From Neocallimastix lanati (nom. inval.) (taxonomy: Eukaryota; Neocallimastigomycota; Neocallimastigomycetes; Neocallimastigales; Neocallimastigaceae), in assembly GCA_016946835.1 (NCBI GenBank), contig JACVTC010000030.1, positions 657,501-721,500 on the forward strand: 64,000 nucleotides of DNA. The letters run 5' to 3'. Positions 14,325 to 24,883 of the stretch are shown piece after piece. The notes below the pieces were generated by a model. It was not told the origin of the DNA and did not search any database. It saw only the letters and a program-made list of their open reading frames with translations. Position numbers and translations under genes: made by a program. The stretch's first letter is position 1. Each line of letters begins with the position of its first letter.

Positions 14325-14640
14325 GGAATGGGATATTTTTGTTTAAGAACCAAATCATTTCTTGTGATTATTCAAAAACGTCATTCTTGGTGCGATCCGC
14401 GGCTCTCTTTACAGAAATTATGTCTCGGGCTAGTACTCGGCAAGGGTTACTATTCCGAAAGTATAAGCGCAAACTAACCAGGAGCGTCAATGCTGAAAAT
14501 GCAGTAAGACAGGCTAGCAGGGCCGATGCCTCTGAAGGAGAAGACTATAATTTCTTTCCGATCATCAATTCAAACCCTAATCCATAAGGAGGTGAGGTTC
14601 ATTGTCTATGAACATTTTTTTGAATTTATTTATACACTTA
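14325..14640 (+). mobile_element. LINE 3' tail module shared with two other sites
   Basis: Starts with the phrase AGGAATGGGATATTT and contains an open frame 14339-14587 (82 codons, with VNAENAVRQASR). The same DNA, with small indels, is found at 42579-42885, and the VNAE..VRQASR portion again at 23447-23600. Conservation among three copies, starting at the same place in two, marks a 3' module inserted repeatedly as 5'-truncated copies, the usual outcome of target-primed reverse transcription. Confidence 0.7.
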
Positions 14641-14799
14641 TTTTTGAATATTACTTTTTATTTCACGTTACTTTTTCATTTATTAAATTGGACAAATAAT
14701 ATTTATTTATTTCATTAATTCTGTGTTTTTTTTTTTTATTTTTTATTAAAATTAAAAGTATTCATGTATTTTATATAAGAATAAATAAAATAAAGATTA

Positions 14800-14965
14800 A
14801 AGTTCGTAATAATTGCAGCTATAAAAAAAAAAAAAATTATTTTTTATTAATAAAACATATAATAGAGAATCCAATCCATCTTTTATAATCAGTATTGTTA
14901 ATTTTTTTTATTTTAATGTTATCTTTATCTTCTAATTTTGTATTAATATATGGTGTCCTAATTAT
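14800..14965 (-). mobile_element. Ty1/copia reverse transcriptase fragment
   Basis: Read on the minus strand, 14960 to 14848 gives RTPYINTKLEDKDN and NNTDYKRWIGFS. This corresponds to the region after the copia reverse transcriptase fingers that normally reads DYR.LIGSLLYL. The same DNA is in the larger copia remnant at 31110-31320, where it is tandemly doubled. The fragment is short and decayed. Its outer piece (near 14802-14830) reappears at 51553-51585. Confidence 0.65.
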
Positions 14966-15082
14966 TTTAGTATTATATTATAGTTAGCTAGTATTTTTTT
15001 TTTCAATATTTTTTTTTTTTTTCGGATTAATTTTGTAGCCTTTTTTTTTTTTTTAAATTATATTAATTCCAGATGATTTTGT

Positions 15083-15736
15083 TTGTCCCTTTTTATCTTT
15101 GGAAACTTTGTATTTTATGTTTTATCCTTGAAAACCACTTTGGTAAATTTTTTTTTTATTTTTTCCAACAAATTAATATATCATCAACAGAGAGTGTTAG
15201 TAATAAGTATAATTTATTACTTCTATATTTTACCAACTAAACAATTTGTCTGTATTATATTATATGGAATTAACCCAATTCTCTTTAAAGAAAATAAGAG
15301 ATTTCGTAAAAACCATTGTCTTCCCAGCTTGTTTGAGGTCCATAGAGAGAGCCCTTTTGTAATAATAAAAAAAAATCCTAATTCTAATGAATTAAATACT
15401 CTAAAAAAAGAAAGTAAGAATTACCCATACTATACAGTAAATGAGAATGGTTGTATAAATTTATAATGAATACCCAAAAAATATTATGAAAATGAAGAAG
15501 AAGAAAATTTTCTACATTATTCATTTAATAACCATAATAACCAATATGGAATGAAAATTATTAGTATTAAACTTAAAAGTCAATACTATTTTAATAAGTT
15601 CAGATATAACACCTTTTTTTTAAAAAAAAAAAAAAAAAAGAAACAGAAGAAAAAGCATTACCATTTATTTTCTAAATTTAAAGAAAATTTTATCAATAAA
15701 AATTTAAATAAAATAAAATATAATAAAATAAAATGA
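15083..15736 (+). pseudogene. Unrecognised coding-like region broken by two adjacent stops
   Basis: One frame stays open from 15083 to 15736 except for TAA TGA at 15464-15469. The middle (KRFRKNHCLPSLFEVHRESP) has composition unlike translated microsatellite. The right end degenerates into poly-Lys from an A run. I do not recognise the family. It could be a dead host gene, an exon of a gene with unseen introns, or a retroelement fragment, since it lies directly after two retroelement pieces. Confidence 0.3.
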
Positions 15737-16311
15737 TAAAAATATATAAAAATAATTATATTTTTTTTGTAATTAAACAAAAATAAATAGTAATAATATA
15801 ATTGTTAATAAAATTTAATAATTAAATTTATTAGACTAAAAAATATATATTAATATATTAATAAAAATAATAAATATATAAATAATAATAAAAATAATAA
15901 ATATTATTATTTAATATTTATTATATAATATTTATTATTAATAATAATAAATAATAAATATAAATATTAGAAAAGGTATTGAAACATATTGTAATATAAA
16001 TAATGTATAAACCATAATATGTTAAATATAAAAAGCATTTAATTTAGAATAACTAAGTGTTAGTCACTCTTTATCATAAAATATATTAATAAAGTTGACA
16101 CCATTATTAAACCCAAAATTTCACGACTCTTAACAAAAATAATAAATGTATAAATATTAATAAAAATAATAAAAATAATAAATATAATAAAATATAATTT
16201 GATATTGCTGTATTAAATTGTAATATAATTATTTTTCTTTATTTACATGACAGATATATATAATATACATTGTACTATATGATATTACAACTCAAAAGTT
16301 CGAGGTACTAT
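15737..16311. other. AT-rich intergenic DNA
   Basis: Mostly AATAAT-type low complexity up to 15960, then slightly richer sequence (16040-16130 and 16240-16310) without an open frame. I see nothing functional. Confidence 0.5.
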
Positions 16312-16800
16312 TGTTGGGATTTATATTAAATTTATTAAAATATTATTTATTAAATTATTTATTTAATTTTATCAATAATATTACATATATTTATTCAAGT
16401 AAAAATAATAATACTTTACTACACATTTAATACCATCCAAAAACTTCTTTACACACTCACTTCTTACTTAATTCAGAAGAAATATTTTATTTTTATGTTA
16501 TAATTAACTATTTAATTAGTTGTTCTTCTGATTAAAATAAACTATTTAATGAATTTTTATTTTAAAGTATTATTAAATATTTTCTTAAATAATAATTATT
16601 AATATTTAATAAGTATATAAATATAAATATAAATATAAAAGAATATTATTAAAGCATTGATTTATACTATAAGTATAATTAATATTTAGAATTCAAGCCA
16701 CATATTAAAATATTATAAAATCATTAAAGATCGATGTTTGAATAATAAAAATTATTTTATATTAATTAAGGTTTCTTTGAATATTTGTATTTTATACCTT
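16312..16800 (+). mobile_element. Solo LTR-like dispersed repeat, copy 1
   Basis: This roughly 490-bp block aligns with 27190-27720 and, inverted, with 27925-28390. Shared landmarks in order are ACATATATTTATT.AAGTAAAAATAA, CTTAATTCAGA, TAATTAGTTG.TCTT, AAGTATAATTAATATTTAGAA, AAGCCACATATTAAAA and TTTGAATAATAAAAATTATT. It starts TGTTGGGATTTA, plausible for an LTR 5' end. No open frame, length and dispersal fit a solo LTR, probably of the copia elements whose pol fragments lie nearby. That link is inference. Confidence 0.6.
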
Positions 16801-18199
16801 CTATAGAATTCTAAATTTTCAATAAATATCATTATTTGGTAAAAATAAAAGTTTTATAATAGAAAAGCACATGTTCTTTTTTTTTCTTTTTTTTTTTTAA
16901 AAAAAAAATTTTAAATAATATTCATTATAAATATTTCCCATGATTAATTAATTAATTATTTATTTATTTATTTATTATTAAAAATAATAAAACAAAAAAT
17001 AAAAAAAAAAAATGATGTCATATTTTTCATATTTTCATTTAATTTATATTATAAGTAATAAGATTAATAATTATACAATCAACACAGTATAAAAAAAAAA
17101 AAATAATAATAATTTAATTTTAAAGTTAACTAATTGATGAAACATATTGACTTAAAAATTTCATCTTTCATTCCATATTTCAATAGGATATGTTGAATAT
17201 GTTAAATATTGAAATCATCATCATTTTGTTTTTTAATTATTTATGATATGGAAATATAAAAATATAAAAACTTATAATCTTTGAATTTTATTTTATTTTA
17301 TTTTATTTTATTTTATATATATATATATATTTTATTTTATATATATTTTATTTTATATATATTTTATTTTATTTTTATTTTATTTTAATAAATTATAAAA
17401 TTTATTGTTTTTATATAAATCTTGTAATTTTCTGGAAATTTCCAAAAAATTTTAATTGCAAAAATTTTAAAAATTATAAAAATAAAATAAATAATTTTGG
17501 TATTATTTTTTTAATTACTTTATTATTATAATTATTATTATTATAGTTATTATTTAAAAAAAAAAATAAAAGGAAAATTCTAAACAAGAAATTATTATGA
17601 TTAATCCATTTTTTTATTTTTAAAAAAAAAATATATATATATATACTAAAAATTATTGTTTTATTATAATGAATATAATACACTATGTATTTTTTTTATT
17701 TATTTTTTATTATTTTTTAAAAGAATTATTATTTTTTATTAATTTGAATTATCAAATATTACTTTTAAAATAATAATTTAATTTCTATAATGAAAATATT
17801 TGAAAAATAAATATTATAAAAATTAAAAAAAAATAAATAAATTTTATTATTGCTTTTTTATTATTATAATATTTTAAATGTACCCAGACATTTTTTTTTT
17901 TTTTTTTTTTTTTTTGGATTAATTCTCTACTAAATTTAATTTGATATTAATATGATCAAATATTATATATTTTAATTGAATATTTTTAAATTATTATTCA
18001 TTCTTATTTTTTTATATATTTCAAATATATCTTTTTGAATATTATAAAAATACTTTTTTTTTTATTAAAAAAAATATATATATTTATATATTTTATTCCA
18101 TTCATTTTATATTTAATATAAAAATATAAAATATATAAAAACAAAAAAAATTAAAAATAAAATTTTTTTATTTAATTATTTATAGTTTTATAAGTTTCC
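16801..18199. other. AT-rich intergenic DNA with short ATTTT and TA tracts
   Basis: Contains an ATTTT/TA mixed array at 17286-17390, (TTA)n near 17517-17550 and many homopolymers. It lies 3' of the minus-strand repeat gene. No gene is supported. Confidence 0.55.
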
Positions 18200-20167
18200 T
18201 TAATAAACCCAAATCTTGCTACAATTTTCGCTTAGTTTCAAACATTTTTTACCGAGTTCTTCTGACCATGATTGTCTCCAACAGTTATCGGCTTCGGCAT
18301 AACATTTTCTTGACATTTCATTTTTACAATTCCAATCATCCCTTCCACAGGATAAATAATCTACTGTTGGTTGTGAATTTTTGGTCGTAGTAGTAGTAGT
18401 TTTAGTGGTACGTTTTGGAATGGTTTTGGTAGAAGTGGTTGAAGTACGTTTTGGAATAGTCTTGGTGGAAGTGGTTGAAGTACGTTTTGGAATGGTTTTG
18501 GTGGTAGTGGTAGAAGTACGTTTTGGAATAGTCTTAGTGGAAGTGGTAGAAGTACGTTTTGGAATGGTTTTAGTGGAAGTGGTTGAAGTACGTTTTGGAA
18601 TGGTTTTGGTGGAAGTGGTAGAAGTACGTTTTGGAATAGTCTTAGTGGAAGTGGTAGAAGTACGTTTTGGAATGGTTTTAGTGGAAGTGGTAGAAGTACG
18701 TTTTGGAATAGTCTTGGTGGAAGTGGTAGAAGTACGTTTTGGAATAGTCTTGGTGGAAGTGGTTGAAGTACGTTTTGGAATGGTTTTGGTAGAAGTGGTT
18801 GAAGTACGTTTTGGAATAGTCTTGGTGGAAGTGGTAGAAGTACGTTTTGGAATAGTCTTGGTGGTAGCGGTAGAAGTACGTTTTGGAATAGTCTTAGTGG
18901 AAGTGGTAGAAGTACGTTTTGGAATGGTTTTAGTGGAAGTGGTTGAAGTACGTTTTGGAATGGTTTTGGTGGAAGTGGTAGAAGTACGTTTTGGAATAGT
19001 CTTAGTGGAAGTGGTAGAAGTACGTTTTGGAATGGTTTTAGTGGAAGTGGTAGAAGTACGTTTTGGAATAGTCTTGGTGGAAGTGGTAGAAGTACGTTTT
19101 GGAATAGTCTTGGTGGAAGTGGTTGAAGTACGTTTTGGAATAGTCTTAGTGGAAGTGGTTGAAGTACGTTTTGGAATAGTCTTAGTGGAAGTGGTTGAAG
19201 TACGTTTTGGAATAGTCTTAGTGGAAGTGGTTGAAGTACGTTTTGGAATAGTCTTGGTGGAAGTGGTTGAAGTACGTTTTGGAATAGTCTTAGTGGAAGT
19301 GGTTGAAGTACGTTTTGGAATGGTTTTAGTGGAAGAGGTTGATGAACGTTGTGGAATGACTTTAGTAGAAGTAGTTTTAGTGGTATTGCTTTTAACGGTT
19401 GAAGTGTATTTTGGTATACATTTTGGAATAGCAGTACAACTATCACCATTACGAACAAATTGAACTTCATAGCCAGGTTGACAATCAACTAACATTTTAG
19501 CAGTAATGATTTTTGTACAATTATCTTTAGTAGCGGTGGTACGTTTTGGGGTAGTCTTGGTGGAGGAGGTTGATGAACGTTGTGGAATGACTTTAGTAGT
19601 ATTTACTGGAGCATTGGTAGTAGTGGATGCTTTAGAAGTAACAATTTTAGGGATAGATTTAGATGATTTAGTTAAATCTGGAATAACTTTAGTTGTGTAA
19701 ACATGCTTAGTGCTACTAGTTGTAACGGTTACTGGTAAATCAGAAGCTGGAACTTCGAAAGTTGGGATTGGTCTAATTTTGAAAGAAAGTGTTGTAGTAG
19801 TAGTAGTGGATTTAGTTGGTAATGTTTTTTCAGAAATAACTTTTGAAATAGTTTTACTAGAGATAGTTGGAATTACTTTGGCAGAAGATTTTCTAATACT
19901 GCTTTGAGTGTAATTACCATTAGGAACACATTTGTTAGAAGCAATGCAATTCTTTTCATCAATAACAGTACTTACTTTATAACCAGGTGAACAATCCACT
20001 ATAACTTTAGAAGTAAATATTTTAGTACATTTATTTAAAGAACCTGTAGCTGGAAGAGTCTTTGTTTTTCCTGTGTTTGGAAGTGTTTTAGTACCACTTA
20101 TAACTTCAGCTTTACTGCTTAAAATGAAAATTAATAATAAAACTATATTAATATCTATTATTTTCAT
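18200..20167 (-). CDS. Secreted Thr/Ser-rich protein with about 25 tandem Lys-Arg-ending dodecapeptide repeats (655 aa)
   Basis: Single exon; the ATG at 20167 follows a long A run on the coding strand. Residues 1-20 form a signal peptide (hydrophobic core IVLLLIFILSS, likely cut after SSKA). Cysteines 47, 59, 74 and 80 form a module with spacing C-x11-C-x14-C-x5-C (VDCSPGYKV), repeated once with identical spacing before the array (VDCQPGYEV). Then come about 25 copies of TSTTSTKTIPKR, flanked by looser versions (SSTSSTKTTPKR, KVIPQR). The C-terminal 50 residues hold six Cys (SCGRDDWNCKNEMSRKCYAE...). Every array copy ends in Lys-Arg, the Kex2-type dibasic signal, so a processed repeat-peptide precursor is possible. 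A heavily O-glycosylated surface or secreted mucin-like stalk is the main alternative. I do not recognise the Cys modules. Confidence 0.9.
   Translation of the reverse strand: MKIIDINIVLLLIFILSSKAEVISGTKTLPNTGKTKTLPATGSLNKCTKIFTSKVIVDCSPGYKVSTVIDEKNCIASNKCVPNGNYTQSSIRKSSAKVIPTISSKTISKVISEKTLPTKSTTTTTTLSFKIRPIPTFEVPASDLPVTVTTSSTKHVYTTKVIPDLTKSSKSIPKIVTSKASTTTNAPVNTTKVIPQRSSTSSTKTTPKRTTATKDNCTKIITAKMLVDCQPGYEVQFVRNGDSCTAIPKCIPKYTSTVKSNTTKTTSTKVIPQRSSTSSTKTIPKRTSTTSTKTIPKRTSTTSTKTIPKRTSTTSTKTIPKRTSTTSTKTIPKRTSTTSTKTIPKRTSTTSTKTIPKRTSTTSTKTIPKRTSTTSTKTIPKRTSTTSTKTIPKRTSTTSTKTIPKRTSTTSTKTIPKRTSTTSTKTIPKRTSTATTKTIPKRTSTTSTKTIPKRTSTTSTKTIPKRTSTTSTKTIPKRTSTTSTKTIPKRTSTTSTKTIPKRTSTTSTKTIPKRTSTTSTKTIPKRTSTTSTKTIPKRTSTTSTKTIPKRTSTTTTKTIPKRTSTTSTKTIPKRTSTTSTKTIPKRTTKTTTTTTKNSQPTVDYLSCGRDDWNCKNEMSRKCYAEADNCWRQSWSEELGKKCLKLSENCSKIWVY
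18411..19346 (-). repeat. 36-bp in-frame minisatellite with a nested 360-bp duplication
   Basis: The phrase CGTTTTGG recurs every 36 bases from 18411 to 19311 (26 times), with one diverged unit (CGTTGTGG) at 19347. Bases 18509-18780 are identical to 18869-19140, offset 360, so a ten-unit block was duplicated recently. Variants between units are mostly at third codon positions. Confidence 0.95.
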
Positions 20168-22049
20168 TTTTTTTTTTTTTTTTATTTTTGAAATGTTAAC
20201 TTATTTTAAATTTAGTATTTTCAATTTATTTATTTTTTATTCAATTGTTTTTTATTTTTTTATATTATTATTATTATTATCTTCTTTTCTTTTTTTTTTT
20301 TTTTTTAATTTTTATCTTTTTTTTTATTATTAAATATTTTTTTCCATGAAAAAAAAAAGAAAAATAAAAAAAAAAAATTCTTTTAACCTTTAAATATATG
20401 TTTTTTTTTATATATGAAACATATTATATATTATATTATATTATATTATATTATATTATATTATATTATATTATATTATATTATATTATATTATATTATA
20501 TTATATTATATTATATTATATTATATTATATTATATTATATTATATTATATTATATTATATTATATTATATTATATTATATATTATTATATTATAGAACA
20601 AATAAAATATATAATATAATATAATATGATGATACAAATTTGGAGATATTATTATTATATATTATATATAAAAAAAAAATAAAAAAAATAGATATAAAAT
20701 AAAAAAAAATAGATATAATAAATTTAAAATAATAATAAAATTAATAATAAAAGTTTAATAAAATAATAATTTTAATAATATAAATTATTTTATGATCCAC
20801 AAACTATAATTCATATTTTTAATAAAATTTATTTATTTATTTATTTATTTATTTTAGCTAATTATTAAAAGTAAACGTTACACAAATTCCTTATAACAGT
20901 TTAACATTACACAGAATCATCGGATTAAATCATAGAACTTTGAGAGAACAATAAAAAAAAGAAAAAAGTTTTAAAACATTTTAAATAATTAAATATGAAT
21001 AAATTAAATAGAAAATATATAATAAATAATTATATAATGGTTATTTGGTTGAATAAAAAAAAATTTTTTATTTTTATTTATATTTTTAATTATGAGAATA
21101 TATATATTTATTAGTAATTTTTTTTTTTTTTTGAAAAGTATTTTATATATATAATGTATTGAATAATAATAATTAATACTTTTAATTCTCTAAAAAATGT
21201 TAAAATTATATATTTATATATATTTAGTTTCACTTTGTTTATAATAATATATCAAAATAAAAATAATTTTTACTTTTTTTAAAAAATTTTTTATATTATT
21301 ATTTATTAATAACAATATTATAATACTAATTAAAACAAAAACTGTAATTCCCTTAATAATCTATAAATAAATAAAGAAAAGGAATATTACAATAGTTGTA
21401 AAAAAAAAAAAAATAATTCTTTTTATATATTTTATTCTAATATAGGTAAACAATTGGATAAAGCGTATATAAAAAGTTTTTTTAAAAGAAGTAAATAAAA
21501 ATATATGCAAATATTTTATTTTATTTTATTTTATTTATTCTTTTACATAATTCTCATAAATTTTATATTTAAATATTAATAAAAAATTTAATTTATTTAT
21601 TTGAATTAATGTTTTAAATTTTAATTTATTTAGTTGAAATAAAGTTTTTTTATTGAAGATTGAAAGTTAATGTAATTAATAATATGGAAAAATATATATT
21701 CAATAGAATTTATAAAAGCTTATAAAATAAAAAAAAAAAATAAAAATAAAAAAAAAGATATAAATATTGAATTAGAACTTCTTTTTTTTTTTTTTTTTTT
21801 TTTTTTAAATTCAAAAAAAAATAGATATAAATATTGAATTAGAACTTCTTTTTTTTTTTTTTTTTTGTTTATATTAAAAATAAATAAATAAATAAATAAA
21901 ATAATAATATTGTTATCAATATCAAAAAAAAGGATATTGTATTATGACAATTGAGTATTAAAAAAAAAAAAAAAAAAAAATTTATTGAAGAAATTTAAAA
22001 TATAACGAAGAAAATAATAATTTTAATTTTTTTTAAAGAAATTTCCAAA
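20168..22049. other. Intergenic DNA between the divergent repeat-protein gene and the small secreted-protein gene
   Basis: This 1.9-kb spacer must hold the promoters of both flanking genes, which point away from each other. It contains T-rich DNA next to the minus gene, a TATAT pentamer array, and a slightly GC-richer block at 20868-20950. An interspersed phrase of about 45 bases (AAAAAAGATATAAATATTGAATTAGAACTT and related, written here only as GATATAAATATTGAATTAG) occurs twice, at 21758 and 21822. I cannot mark a specific promoter element. Confidence 0.45.
20429..20582. repeat. (ATTAT)n pentanucleotide microsatellite
   Basis: About 30 uninterrupted copies of a five-base A/T unit. It stays open in several frames only because the unit lacks stops there. 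Confidence 0.95.
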
Positions 22050-22658
22050 ATGAAATCCATTCTTTTTATTTTTCAAATTCTTGCCTTATTCTTTTGCCTT
22101 GTAAAAGCTGAAGAAAAAGAAGATGAATTTAAAGAAGCTAAGCAATATGTAAGAAGTTTTGTCAATAGAAACTATGGCGGTATATATGCTGATATTTATT
22201 GTGTGAGTTATACGAGTCACTTAACTAATTGTAGAGTTATTCAAACTGCTTATGGTTTAGAAATTAAAGGATTAGACTGTTATCTTAACTTTGATACTGA
22301 TCGTAAAGTAATTACTATTGATGATTATTGTAATTTAAGAAGTAATCTTTCAGAAAGATACCTTGATGATGTCGATCCATTTGATATGAAAGAAATTGTT
22401 AAAGCTGTTAATAGAATTAGATATAATGATGCTTACACCTTAAACTTTGATGAAATTAATATTTTCCAAGGAGAAGATGAAAATACTTTTGGAGTAGTAA
22501 ATTTACCTTTTCCAGATATTCCAGGAATGACTCTTGTAAAGAATTACGGCATTGTTGATGATAATCTTATTGAAGCTAGTGTGTACTGTTATTTAGAATA
22601 TGATAGAATGCAAATTGGTGGATATTCTAAGCAAGTACTTTCTGAAATAGATTATTAA
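22050..22658 (+). CDS. Small secreted protein of unknown function (202 aa)
   Basis: Single exon. Residues 1-21 are a clear signal peptide (FIFQILALFFCLVKA, cut before EEKED). The mature part is acidic and ordered-looking, with five Cys (contexts IYCVS, TNCRV, LDCYL, DYCNL, VYCYL) and no low complexity. Codon use contrasts strongly with the AT-rich flanks, supporting a live gene. There is no dockerin, no membrane anchor beyond the signal, and no catalytic motif I recognise. An odd number of cysteines leaves one possibly unpaired. The ATG follows an A-rich leader. It may be a secreted or secretory-pathway protein specific to gut fungi; its partner and role are unknown. Confidence 0.85.
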   Translation: MKSILFIFQILALFFCLVKAEEKEDEFKEAKQYVRSFVNRNYGGIYADIYCVSYTSHLTNCRVIQTAYGLEIKGLDCYLNFDTDRKVITIDDYCNLRSNLSERYLDDVDPFDMKEIVKAVNRIRYNDAYTLNFDEINIFQGEDENTFGVVNLPFPDIPGMTLVKNYGIVDDNLIEASVYCYLEYDRMQIGGYSKQVLSEIDY

Positions 22659-23435
22659 AAAAAATGAAAAAATAGTTGAACTATTTTGAAAAAAAAATAA
22701 AGCATTATAATCCATAAATTAAAATTTAAAGAAAATATTTAACAAAAAAAAAAAAAAAAAAAAAAGAACTAAATGTTTGAATTCATATTATATAATACTT
22801 AATATTAATTATTAATATATTAAATATAAAAATTTAAGTAGTTAATATAAAAAATTAAACATTAATATTTCTAAAAATATAATAGATAATAAAAAATTAT
22901 TATAAATATAAGAAGCTATAGAAATTTAGAAATAAAAAATATTAATTTAGAGATTTATGAAAACTCTAAAATATAACTAAGAAATAATAAAAATTATTAA
23001 AAAAAAATAATAAAAATTATAAAAAAAAAATAAAAAATAAAAAATAAATAAATAAATAAATTATATATTATTTTTGTAATTTTGGGATACTTTATGGTTT
23101 TTCTTTTTTTTTTTTTTTTTTTTTTTTTAAAGGTATTTTAAATTTCATGTAATATATTGTAAATTAAAATTACCATTATTTTATATTTATTAAAATTAAC
23201 GTAGCAAAAAAAAAAAAAAAATAAAAAAAAAATAAATAAAAAAAAAATTTATATGTATATATTGTTACATATACATATGAAATGAAATAGGATTAATAAA
23301 TTTAGTAATAGATTTAAACTATATCCATATAAACATATTTTTTTTTTAATATTTTTTTTTCTTTATTCATTGATATTTATATTTACCATATTTTAAAGCA
23401 TCCGTAACCATATGATAAATTGTAATTCTCCTAAT
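22659..23435. other. AT-rich intergenic DNA
   Basis: A and T homopolymers, AATAAA-like strings near 22694 that could end the upstream transcript, and nothing else recognisable. Confidence 0.55.
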
Positions 23436-23600
23436 TAAAAAGAAGTAAATGCAGAAAAAACTGTAAGGCAGGCCAGCAGGGACAGCACCACCTACATAAT
23501 AGGAAGTTAAGATATAAGGGCTCCAGTAATAAAACATTGTGTGTCTACTACGGATGTGCAGCTGGGGAGAAATCCTGTTACGGTTGTTAAAAAAAAAAAA
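23436..23600 (+). mobile_element. LINE 3' tail fragment
   Basis: Reads VNAEKTVRQASRDSTT in one frame, matching VNAENAVRQASRADAS of the 14.5-kb LINE tail. The following 100 bases (near 23500-23590, ending GGTTGT then an A run) are GC-richer than surroundings and not present in the other tails. The A run after 23590 may be a remnant poly(A) tail. The 85-codon open frame on the opposite strand is a shadow. Confidence 0.6.
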
Positions 23601-24483
23601 AGTAAATATAATATGATATATCATTTTTTCCTATTATAATTAAAAAGTTTAAAAAGATTAGGATACGAAAGAATGATATAAAGAGAAGGGAAAAGGGACA
23701 CCTAATTTTCTTTTTTCTTTTTTTTTTTGTTAAATGTATTTCATATAATAATAAATAATGGAATTTTTTTTTTTTTTTTATTTTTTTAATATTTTATTAG
23801 TCTGTCTGTTTTTAAAAGATTTCATATTCTAGATTTTCTTTTTTCTATTATTTCTATTATTTTTTTTTTTTTTTATATTTCAAATTAAATATTTGGGTTA
23901 CAAATTAATTTAATATTTATTAAAATTATTCATTAATTAAAATTTTTTCTTTTTTCTTTTTTTTTTTTGTTATTATTTCCAATGATTCAACCTCAATTTT
24001 TTAAATTTTTAATTTATAGATTATGATTTATTTTTTTTTGTGTAACTATCACAAAATTTCCCTTTTTTTTTTTTTTCTTTTTCTTTTTTTTCCTTTTTTT
24101 TTTCCTTTTTCCTTTTTTTTCCTATATAAATAGAATGATTTACAGAGTTAATACATTGTTTTTCATCTGTGTGTAATGTTCTTTGATTTTTTTAATAATT
24201 CTTTTTTCATCTGTGTTATTTTTTTTTTTTATTGATTTTCATTACTGTTGGTATCCTTAAATCTTAAATAAATAATCTAAAAAAAAAAAAAAAAACTGTT
24301 TTTAAATTTATGATATTTATATATAAAAAATATAATTAAAAAGTATTTATAAATATTTATAAAAATTATTTATATATAAATTTATGAATATCTATTTATA
24401 TATAAATATTAAAATTAAATTTATAATAAAGGATGATATTTTTTCAAATGTTAAAAAATGAAATTTTGTTTTATTTCAAAAAA

Positions 24484-24517
<34 letters not shown>

Positions 24518-24824
24518 TATAAAATATATAAATTATTAATTATTTTATATAGGTTTAAAATTCTTATAATTCTTATATTGTTTTTAATTATAATATTATT
24601 ATTATTATTATTAAATTTTATATACCATTTTTAATTATAAAAATGTTTATCATAATAATATTTTCCTTTTTTTTTTTTTTTTATTTAAATAACTTTATAA
24701 TTAGTGATTATTATTATTAAAGAAATCATTAGTAAATTTTAAAGAATTTAATTATAATAAAACTAAAAGAGTTATAAACAAGCAAACTAAAATAGAATTA
24801 TTGCTATAAATTAAAATGAATTTG

Positions 24825-24883
<59 letters not shown>

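Larger units (their letters stand above)
11028..14640 (+). mobile_element. Degenerate non-LTR (LINE-type) retrotransposon, longest copy
   Basis: Reading along the plus strand and tolerating stops and frameshifts, the order is: an N-terminal region, an apurinic-type endonuclease, a linker, the N-terminal part of a reverse transcriptase, a C-terminal CCHC-like motif, an Asn-rich stretch and a conserved tail. The order fits APE-type LINEs. The later part of the reverse transcriptase, including the expected catalytic YADD-type box, is missing, so the element cannot be autonomous. Base composition is clearly less AT-rich than the flanks. Related fragments at 45560-46452, 42579-42885 and 23436-23600 show a multicopy family. 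The 3' boundary is uncertain; similarity to the 42.6-kb fragment fades near 14620. Confidence 0.85.

Noticed and set aside
18361-19488. Long open frames on the other strand and in another frame of the repeat gene (360 and 375 codons)
   Set aside because: They are by-products of the 36-bp repeat. The minus-strand 18200-20167 frame alone has a signal peptide, Cys modules and a sensible end.
20398-20619. Open frames of 60 to 73 codons
   Set aside because: Pure ATTAT pentamer microsatellite in two frames.
23367-23624. 85-codon minus-strand open frame
   Set aside because: Antisense of a LINE tail fragment plus flanking A/T DNA.
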